Source: Glomus cerebriforme (Eukaryota > Glomeromycota > Glomeromycetes > Glomerales > Glomeraceae). Taken from it: DNA of 20,987 nt. Position 1 is the stretch's first letter. Every line of letters begins with the position of its first letter. The position numbers and the translations under genes were made by a program. The DNA lies in NCBI GenBank assembly GCA_003550305.1, contig QKYT01000093.1:236401-257387 (forward strand), read 5' to 3'. The notes under the pieces were generated by a model. It was given only the letters and a program-made list of their open reading frames with translations. It did not search any database and was not told the origin of the DNA. Shown one piece after another: positions 11,778 through 19,275 of the stretch.

Positions 11778-12252
11778 ATGTCTAGTCAAAAAACACCCGA
11801 AAAAAAATTACTAATATACTGTATTCATATCATGGAACAATCAATTAACCATAAATTAAAAGTGAATCGTCTTCAAGTCATTCAACATGAACTGCACTTA
11901 AACAAACATTTAAGAAATTTAAGAGATGTAATAAATGTAATCGAAAAAGAAAAAAAAAATGTTCAATGAAATTCTTCAAATTTGTCATTTATGCTATAAA
12001 GCAAAAACAGTATTTATTCCCAGTGAAAATAAAGTTATTGATGATTTTATAAAGTATACACTAATTAATAATGAAAAAGCTAGGAGAATGGAATTTGTTT
12101 TCTATGACAAATTCAAAAATGTAGAATTTATTGCTGAAGGAGGATTTAGTAAAGTTACTTGGACCGATGGTCCAACAACCGGATGGAATGGAAAACAGCA
12201 AAAATATATAATTCTAAAAACATCTCATATAAAATTTACAAAATTAAATAAA
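11778..12252 (+). pseudogene. Truncated first exon of a kinase paralogue
   Basis: From ATG 11778 the frame begins MSSQKTPEKK. The cysteine-rich part appears in another frame (RCNKCNRKRKKKC, near 11925-11960). It continues in the frame of 11959 as ICHLCYKAK, FIPSENKVIDDFIK, FVFYDKFKNVEFIAEGGFSK and WTDGPTTGWN. IYKAF, which follows FSK in the intact gene, is missing. The invariant lysine segment VALKEL is lost, and the downstream NSKNI lies in a further frame. The piece ends at AATAAA|GTACAGTATTA, the same place and the same donor sequence as intron 1 of the intact kinase (GAG|GTACAGTATTA). No second kinase exon follows, so the gene is 3'-truncated and broken. Confidence 0.85.
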
Positions 12253-12489
12253 GTACAGTATTACAAAAAAATAATAAAATTCCTATATTTTTATTAATTT
12301 CAATTTAAATGTATTAGATGTATTTTACAATTATTTACTTTACTAATTTACTCATTTACATAGTGTTCCAATCTGAAGATATTTGTAATCCGTTTATCCG
12401 CATTAGGATCCAAATCATCTTTATGTACCAATCTGAATTACAGTATCTGTTAAAAAAAATTTTTTTTTATATCACTTTTTTTTTCTTAA
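12253..12489. other. Remnant of kinase intron, then unassigned sequence
   Basis: The first bases match the start of the kinase intron (GTACAGTATTA). After that homology is lost, and no kinase exon 2 is found before the repeat block at 12.5 kb. The breakpoint of the truncated copy therefore lies in or just after its first intron. Confidence 0.4.
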
Positions 12490-12880
12490 TTATTTTATAG
12501 GACCTTCCTATCTCACCTCAGCTGCTTTTTTGGACAAGTATTTGATAAATGTCAAATAAGTCTTATGCTTTTTTTTTTAAAAAAACATTTCTTCGTTTTT
12601 TATGGAATGGAATCTCGATAAGTTATCTGTTGTCTTTGCTACCCATGCTTTTGAAATTGTCTTAGAAACGTTCTAACATTTTTATTTATTTATTGCTTTT
12701 TTAGATATGGCAGCTTATGTACCAGAAATAAGTAAAGAGATGGTGTATTATGTTCTTTAATTGTCTTTAGGAATACTCTAACAGTTCTTTTTTATTTTAT
12801 TTTATTTTTTTTTTTTTAGATATGGCAGCTTTTTGAACTATATATACTGGTATGATGTTCTTTTTTATCTTCCAAATATG

Positions 12881-13067
12881 GGGGTAGTCTAAAGCCGTGT
12901 TCGATCACGTGAATTTTTATATTATATAGGTGCGTGACAAATAAAATTTCACACATCGAAAAAAATTTTAAGTCCCTGGAATACATAGTAAAAATGAAAA
13001 AAGAGGTGTGACATATTGGGTGACAAATTTAAAAAGTCACGTGATCGAACACGGCTTTAGACATCCC
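12881..13067. mobile_element. Non-autonomous DNA transposon (MITE) with about 32-bp terminal inverted repeats
   Basis: The left end (12881-12912) begins GGGGTAGTCTAAAGCCG and contains TCGATCACGTGA at its inner side. The right end (13037-13068) is its reverse complement except at two or three positions near the tip. Similarity between the arms extends further inward at lower identity (TTTTTA and GTGACAAAT-like patches). The flanks repeat CAAATATG (12873-12880 and 13068-13075), giving a target-site duplication of 8 bp, or 7 bp if one more C is assigned to the element. The 187-bp interior has no coding capacity. An 8-bp duplication suggests a hAT-type transposase, though the tip is not the usual CAGGG. 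Removing the element restores a TTCCAAATATGGCAGC repeat unit, so it inserted after the surrounding repeat had formed. Confidence 0.85.
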
Positions 13068-13261
13068 CAAATATGGCAGCTTCTTTGATTTTATGTCAGT
13101 AAATTATCCGTTGTCTTTGCTGCCTATGCCACGAATTCACCTTGGATAAAGGGGAATACTAAGAAGGTAGAGGTGTGTTATGTTTATATTTTTTTTGTTT
13201 TTAAAAAAAACTTGTAATCATAATGAGCAAAAGAATATTCAGAAGATGAATATAAAGAGCA

Positions 13262-13348
13262 GTTGATGGAGATGAAACTGATAAAACTGAAGATGAAAAT
13301 GAAACCATGAACAAAGAAACTGAGGATGAAGATAATGCACTGGAAAAG
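13262..13348 (+). other. Exon-like segment encoding an acidic peptide
   Basis: This 29-codon stretch reads VDGDETDKTEDENETMNK and continues with ETEDEDNALEK before a GTAAAT donor-like site at 13349. Just upstream in another frame (about 13231-13260) lies YSEDEYKEQ of the same acidic character, so a one-base shift may separate the two. The composition stands out from the stop-rich surroundings. It may be the remnant of an exon belonging to the decayed repeat block around it. No domain is recognisable and no start codon can be assigned. Confidence 0.35.
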
Positions 13349-13600
13349 GTAAATTATAAAGGGGCATGATAATTTTTAATGTCTTCTTATGTTTCTTTTC
13401 TATGTTTTTTAGATTGGCAGCTTCTTGGACTTTGTAGAATGGAACTTTAACAAATTGTCCATTATCTTTGCTACCTGTACCACAAATTCATCTTAAATAA
13501 AGAGAAATACTGTACTAAGAAGGTAGAAATGTATTTGTTTTTTGATTTCTTTAGAAATATTCTTACATTTCTTTTTTTTTTTGCTTTTTTTTTTAGATAT

Positions 13601-14339
13601 GGTGATTTTTTGGATTAGAAATTGGTAAATTATAAGGAGAAGATATGTTTTTTTCTCTTTAAAAAAATTTTTTAAAACTATCATGAATTTACCAATTCTT
13701 TGATTAATTATTTATATTTAAATTTATTTAAGTATTTAAAGAAAATGAATACTATCAAGATATTTACTATTCCTTTTAAGAAATATAATTTTTTTAAAAA
13801 GTATAAAACTTATTTGAGTTCTTTTCACAGTTAAAAGATTACTAGCATCTGAAAATAATCTTTCAGATGCTGTAAATAAGACTGCTTATTGAAACTAGGA
13901 GTTTCATGAATAGCAAATGCAAAATTATTAAAACTAGTTTTGCAAAATCACCCTAAAATGCTGAAATTGTAAAATTGTTAAAACTTGCAAAACTGTTTTG
14001 GTATTTTGCATCATTTTCTATAATAATTTATTATAGTTTTGACAATTATAATAAAATTTTTATATTTTATTATATATATTATACAATTATAATTTTTATA
14101 AACTAAATTTTAGATTGTTAAAATATTTAGTATTTATGTCAAATCTGAATATATTACATTCAATATAAAAAAGTTGACTAAAAAGATATTTAAAAATTAA
14201 TAATTGGTATTTTTGAATGATTTTTTTTTTTGAAGACGTACTGAATCATAAATACTTTATTCTGTATATCAATGCAAATAGCGGTATATAATAACAAATA
14301 AAATTAAGTAGCTCAGATGTAAAACTTCTAACTAAATGG
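13601..14339. other. A+T-rich DNA without a gene
   Basis: No coding region is supported. The only structured item is the perfect hairpin at 13844-13871, listed separately. A minus-strand open stretch at 13493-13684 is made mostly of A/T runs read as Lys, Ile and Leu, and I discount it. Confidence 0.45.
13844..13871. repeat. Perfect 11-bp inverted repeat (hairpin)
   Basis: AGCATCTGAAA is followed after six bases (ATAATC) by its exact reverse complement TTTCAGATGCT. It is not followed by a T-run. In one frame it sits inside a short open stretch (RLLASENNLSDAVNK, from about 13837), preceded by an acceptor-like TTTTCACAG at 13822-13830, so it could equally be a chance palindrome inside an old exon. 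Confidence 0.5.
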
Positions 14340-15960
14340 AAAATTCCAACACGTCACACTTACGTAATATGGATCCTCAGAGTGGGGACTAAAGCAAGTA
14401 CTCTCCTTAAATAGTTAATATGCTCTGATTCTTCTTCATACTCCAGTGCTAGCACCAAATAAAAAACATTTCAATCAGTCCTTCTGAATTTTCCCTCAAT
14501 ATGAATATCTTTTGTCCAATTCACCTAAATCTCTCCACAACTCTTCTGGATCTTTAAACTAGCATGAATCATTGATGAAATTATGGAAATCGGATGTTAG
14601 TACTAACTTCTAAAACAAAGAATACCATTCCCTTAAACTTGGATTTTCAAACTAGTATAAAATGTTTTAAGAAGAATTATAGATGCCAGCTATTAGTACC
14701 AATATCCAAAAAGAAAGAAAAACTATCTAATACTATATTAAATTACAGAAAAAAAACTAAACCTACTTCTACTTCTACCACTTTCCTACCAAGATCAGTA
14801 CTAAATCACCTTAACGGATACTCCAAATGAATCGAGATGACTGCTTAAACTATTTCGTCTGAGAATCATCATCCAGTACCTTTTCCTACTGACCTCCATT
14901 CCAGTAAGTTTTTTTCCAAAATAAGCTAATTCCTCACAGCCCAGACATCCCAATCATTTCAGTGAATCAAGTCAACTACTTATCCAAAACTATTATATGG
15001 TAATATGTTCAACCCTGTCAAAGAATCTTGATTCTTGATATACCTATTGCAAAAAGATAATGGCTTTTACTTCCGTATATTTAAACCAATTCTACCCACA
15101 AAATGCATCTGACTCTGTACTCAACATCTTCCGCATCTTTTTATTCTTTTTATTAATTTTTCTATTCAATTTCTAATGACATCACTTTAAGGGGCAAAAA
15201 TAAGAATCATTACTATGAAATAAAAACTAAGGAATATATTACAACAAGAGAACCAATTATTAACAGATGATTGGCTATCAATCAAAAATTTCAGTACTCC
15301 TCATCTCCTATCAGAAGAATCACTCTACAGGAATTTTTAAAAATATGCAGCTAAAGTTAGCAGGTTAACTATAGTGGTATACAGTTAGCCCAATACCAAT
15401 TCAATATTTATCTTCATGAGCCTGAAATTCTTGATATCCTACTACCTTTTTGCCAATAAAAATAAAATATAAAATTATAAAAAGGGAAAATTTTACTAAA
15501 CTTATATGCCTGAAAAGCCTCTCCCTGCTATGCTAAGCCTATGTGTCAACTTTGCGAAAAGCTGCTTAACTTCCAAAGAAACTTCATGCTAGGTCCGCTC
15601 TTAGATCCACCAAAAGCAACCACAAGTCCAACTTATCCGTCTTGTACACGAAAAGTGTACCTTAGAATACCAAATGGCTGTTTAGATATTAACTTAGAGA
15701 AGGATGTAGGTGACTGAAAGTGATCGTAAATCTGACTTGTAGAGAAACTTAGTATACCAGAAACTATATTCTAAACTTTCTAAATTTTTTTAGTTAACTC
15801 TAGCGTCGTAGAGCAACTTTTTTTAAGATTAAAAGACTGTCTTCTTAGAAAAAATGGCCAAAAAGTGCAACTTTTCTTTTCAAAACTTCTTCAAAGAAAT
15901 AGGCATAAGAATCAGCAGAGAGAGTTGCCCCTTTTCAAATCATTCTTAAATAATTTAGAT
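14340..15960. other. Compositionally distinct, C-rich segment, unassigned
   Basis: This 1.6-kb stretch differs visibly from its surroundings. It has fewer homopolymer runs, and the plus strand is richer in C than in G. The largest open stretches are 14594-14830 (78 codons, Lys/Thr/Ser-rich) and a 58-codon ATG frame at 15541-15717 beginning MCQLCEKLLNFQ and ending in EKDVGD. Between them one frame is open in pieces but interrupted many times. It could be an old retroelement or gene relic. I recognise no reverse transcriptase, integrase, protease or transposase motif on either strand. Confidence 0.4.
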
Positions 15961-16447
15961 TTTAATTATAGTAAAATTCTATACTATTTCAAATTAAATT
16001 CTTATTTTCAATATTAATTTGGTCAGTATTAAAATTATCAAGAAAATAATTTATAAATTAAATTATTATTTTTATAAAATATATTTAAATTTTAAAGTAT
16101 TTTTGCTTTTACTTTTTTTTAAATACAATAGATATATACTATTTAAATAGAATTTACTTTATATTTATAAGCAATTATTTAGTTCATTTATTTATTATTA
16201 ATTAATAAATATAATATTAGTTAACAATAGTTTTTTTTTATATTGGTTTGCATTATATAAGTATTTAATTAGTAAAAACTGATTACAATATTTTTTTGGA
16301 TTGTGTGATTTAATGAAAATTAAACTATTTTCAAAAATATGTGAATTAGATAATAATCAACAAATAAATAAAATTTGATTATGATTTTTTAATTTTTATG
16401 TAATAATATGATTATTCTATATAATATAAGAATAATATAATATGTTA
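15961..16447. other. Extremely A+T-rich spacer
   Basis: This stretch is almost entirely A and T with no coding potential on either strand. It ends at the TA dinucleotide adjoining the Tc1/mariner-like terminus at 16450. Confidence 0.5.
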
Positions 16448-17080
16448 TACAGTGGCTTTCAAAAAAATGCGCTAAAGTTTTTTAAATCTTAAATTATATG
16501 TTTTTTAATCATATGATTTTGTATAAACTTTATATTTATAATATATATAATATAATAACAGATCTTTATAATACATTAATTTTAATAGAACTTAATAAGA
16601 TAAATTATTTTAATTATATGATTTTTTATTAAAACGTTGATGTGTTTATTTTGGTATTTTTATTAATAAAATAAATTTATTAAAAAAATAAAAAAAAACT
16701 AAATTAATACTAATTAAAAATTTATCAAAATACTCTTTACTATTGAGTATATTCTTTCTTTACCTTAATAATATTCTGGTATTATTTCTATTAGTTTAGT
16801 ATATATCTCTAAAATAGTCTCATTTCATATTTTTGAAACATGTTTCCAAAGTATTTTTTATTTTTAATTTTAATATCTGATGATTTAATATATCAGTCTA
16901 CATCATTTCACAAATGTTCAATCAGATTTAAATTCAAAAACTATGATAGCCAAGATAAAATTTCTACATGATGATCTTCAAACTATTTTTAGTTAATATA
17001 GTGATATATTTGAAATCATTATTTTGCATGAAGATAATATTCCCAACATCTAATTCATAAAAATTTAAAGTTTTTCACTT
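16448..17080 (-). mobile_element. Truncated, heavily mutated Tc1/mariner-type transposon
   Basis: On the plus strand CAGTGGCTTTCAAAAAAATG starts at 16450 right after a TA; this resembles the CAGTGGCTTGCAAAA-type terminus of Tc1-like elements. Reading the minus strand from about 17070, one frame gives GNIIFMQNND (17015-17032 for FMQNND), the position of the second catalytic aspartate (usually FxQDN). After a frameshift come FEDHHVEILSW and a motif at 16955-16914 ending LNLNLIEHL, corresponding to the family's WP.QSPDLNPIEHLW region with its third catalytic residue. The same frame then runs with interspersed stops to KKEYTQ and a terminal stop at 16742-16740. The N-terminal half and the other inverted repeat are missing; the 17-kb array starts where the transposase breaks off. 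Confidence 0.82.
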
Positions 17081-17950
17081 TTTTTTTTTATAGATTTGGC
17101 TTTGAAAATTCAGAATTGGAAATGTAAGTTTTGTAATATTCATTTTGTTAAGAAACTTCATTTTTTTTGGATTTTTTCTTTAAAAAATGTTTTAACTGAA
17201 TATTTCTTCTTTTTTTTGTATCTGAAAAGCAAAGATATTGAATTATACAAAATTTCTTAACAATAAGGAATACAAAACACTTAGATGCAGAACAAAAAAA
17301 TGTAAGTTTTGTAATAAATTACTTCATTACAAACTTCATTTTTCATTTTTTCTTTCTATATTAAAATTAACTGTTTCTTCTTTTTTGTAGTTTGCTTCTG
17401 TGAATTGGAATTGAAAACGTAAGTTTTGTAACATTCGTTTTGTTATGAAACTTCATTTTTTATTAGTTTCTTTTCTTTAAGAAATGGTCTAACTGAACAT
17501 TTTTTTTTTTGTAAATTCAGCTCTAGGAATTCAGAATCAGAAAAGAACCGTAAGTTTCATAATGAATTACTTCGTTACAAACTTTATTTTTTTGTTTTTT
17601 TATTAAAAACATTCTAATTAACCATTTCTTCTTTTTTTGTAGTTTGCATCTGTGAATTAGTATTAGAAATGTAAGTTTCATAACATTTATTTCATTACAA
17701 AACTTCATTTTTTTTTGGTTTTTTTTTTTAAGAAATGTTCTAACTGAACATTTTTTTTTTGTAGATTCAGCTTCAAAAATTCAGAATTGAAAAAGAAATA
17801 TAAGTTTTGTAATAAATTACTTCATTACGAACTTTGTTTTTTTCTTTTTTATAGTTTGCTTCTGTGAATTGGAATTGAAAATGTAAGTTTCGTAACATTT
17901 ATTTCACTTCATTTTTTTTTATTTTTATGTTTTTTTCTTATTTTTATCGC
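17081..17950 (+). repeat. Tandem array of intron-like units with in-frame 28/29-nt microexons
   Basis: Candidate exons: B0 17094-17123, A1 17391-17418, B1 17521-17549, A2 17643-17670, B2 17771-17799, A3 17855-17882. Each is followed by GTAAGT or a variant, and the gaps (about 55-102 nt apart from the first) end in TTGTAG, TATAG or TTCAG. Most units contain TCTAACTGAACA or a variant at the branch position. A exons are 28 nt and B exons 29 nt, so an A+B module adds 57 nt (19 codons). Joined, A1 to A3 stay open in one frame: CFCELELK, SRNSESEKN, CICELVLE, FKNSELKKK, CFCELELK. Two intron types alternate, so whole two-exon modules were duplicated. B2 has a dead donor (ATAAGT, 17800) and the unit before 17302 is disrupted. 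No start codon or signal peptide is visible. It could be a decayed or partial repeat-protein gene. Confidence 0.7.
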
Positions 17951-18555
17951 TTATCGCTTGATATTTTTTTTTATTTTTATTGCTTAACATTTTTTCTTAT
18001 TTTATCATACATTTTTTTATTTTTATTGCTACATTTTTTCGTTTAGTTTGTTTAGTTTAGTTTTATATTATTTTATATAATATTTTATAGAAAATTACTA
18101 CAAAAAACTACTGGTGTTCAATACCAGTGTCATGTGTTTATTAATATATTAATAAATTATTAACTTCTTATATTTATTTATTTATTGTTTAATCTGTATT
18201 TATGCGATTAGCAATTTCCTAATCAGTATTAACGTATCATAGTTTGTGAATATCGGATGAGTATTATGTCACAAAAATAAAAAATTGCTGCGTTTCACTT
18301 CATTTAAAACAATAGTAGCTTCATGTCATATTGTATCACTTATTGTTTCGCTGCGCCTTGTATTCTGTTATATACCCATGACACTGCCACATTTTTTTTA
18401 TGTTCAACTATTTCTATCAAGTTGCATAAGGATACTCCCAACTGTTCTGTTTGGTGACTGTTATATTTTATGACTGTTCTATTAGGTCACCTATTAAAGA
18501 AATATTTTTTGTCGAAAAGTAGTAAATAGTCTTTTATACCCATATTGTTTTCTTC
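17951..18555. other. T-rich simple sequence, then unassigned spacer
   Basis: From 17951 to about 18060 the end of the last intron-like unit dissolves into short T-rich sub-repeats containing TTTTTATTGCTTAACA and TATCGCTT variants. A six-base inverted repeat ACTGGT/ACCAGT lies at about 18109-18127. The plus-strand open stretch at 18285-18473 (62 codons) shows no motif and no splice context. No RNA gene is recognised. Confidence 0.45.
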
Positions 18556-19275
18556 ATGGATAATGAAATAGTCGTGCCTATACACTTCGATAATGTAACA
18601 AAAAATTATTCATCTGGTTATAAAGAAAGTGAAGAAAATGATACGGCTATATACTTTGATAACGTGACAAAAAATCATTCATCCAGTTATAAAGAAAGTG
18701 AAGAAAATGATATGGCTATATACTTTGATAACACGACGAAAAATCATTCATCCAGTTATAAAGAAAGTGAAGAAAGTGATATGGCTATACACTTCAATAA
18801 TACGACAGAAAATCATTCATTCGGTTATAAAGAAAGTGAAGAAAGTGATACAGATGATGAGATAGTTAACATAAATGAAGTTACATTAAAGATCAGTGAT
18901 TTATTTAATGATTGGAAATCCATCCAAGTAATCATTGATTTGTATGCAAAACAAAATGGATTTGTGGTTAATAAAGGATGTAAGGATGTTGATCTTTTTG
19001 ATAAATCTATCATTTGATGCTGCGGTTATGTTTGCTAGAAATCTGGAACTCATCAATCAAAAAAGGTTGAGAATATTAGTTTACATCAAGAATGTATATC
19101 ATACAAAACTGATTGCCCATGGCAAGTTAGTTTTTATCTCAGTAAAAATACAAATCTCATACATCTTATCAAGTTTATACAGGAGCATAACCATCAATGT
19201 GATTCTAAAACCATTGAATTTGCGCCAACATCAGGAAGTTTTGGAGATGTTGATATACACCAAAAAATGCATTGA
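18556..19275 (+). pseudogene. FAR1-type zinc-finger protein remnant with N-terminal acidic/Ser-rich repeats
   Basis: The frame opens at ATG 18556 and is read through two premature stops, TGA at 19015-19017 and TAG at 19036-19038, to a third at 19273-19275 without any frameshift. Residues 8-99 are four 23-residue repeats of the AIYFDNVTKNHSSSYKESEE type. Then come ISDLFNDWKSIQVIIDLYAKQNGF, broken as ISDLFNDWKS and VIIDLYAKQNGF, and after the stops GYVC, QECISYKTDCPW and KFIQEHNHQC. The spacing C...C...CPW...HxH fits the FAR1 DNA-binding domain (WRKY-GCM1 zinc fold), found in FAR1/FHY3 proteins and Mutator-like transposases. In Rhizophagus-type genomes such domains are abundant. No transposase core follows, so this is probably a truncated, dead member. 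If the stops were sequencing errors it would be a 239-residue protein. Confidence 0.72.
18577..18852 (+). repeat. 69-bp tandem repeat, four copies
   Basis: Four consecutive 69-bp units each encode 23 residues with the core FDNVTKNHSSSYKESEEND. Units 2 and 3 are nearly identical; units 1 and 4 are more divergent. The repeated protein is serine/glutamate-rich and likely disordered, lying directly in front of the FAR1-like domain. Confidence 0.9.

Larger units (their letters stand above)
12490..13600 (+). repeat. Degenerate repeat block with intron-3'-end-like units and a shared ATATGGCAGC motif
   Basis: The motif TTTTTTAG followed by ATATGGCAGC or a variant recurs near 12701, 12826, 13069, 13410 and 13592, with a weaker copy near 12496. 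Before several of these lies a block such as GAAACGTTCTAAC (12664-12676), GGAATACTCTAAC (about 12770-12782) or AAATATTCTTAC (about 13554-13565), then a T-rich tract, as in the 3' half of an intron. Downstream, a 100-bp segment is shared by 13100-13175 and 13451-13530 (TCTTTGCT, CACRAATTCA and CTAAGAAGGTAGA in order), with a third partial copy at 12615-12655. Frames are broken in all copies. It resembles the 17-kb and 20-kb arrays in its intron-like parts but has different exon-like parts. It is probably a relative in advanced decay. Confidence 0.6.

Noticed and set aside
15541..15717. 58-codon ATG frame with CQLC, considered as a zinc-knuckle gag fragment
   Set aside because: A single CxxC without the CX2CX4HX4C knuckle pattern and no polymerase motifs nearby is insufficient.
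17081..17950. CRISPR-like repeat-spacer array
   Set aside because: Unit lengths and spacers vary, the repeats are T-rich with splice signals, there are no cas genes, and the surroundings are spliced eukaryotic genes.
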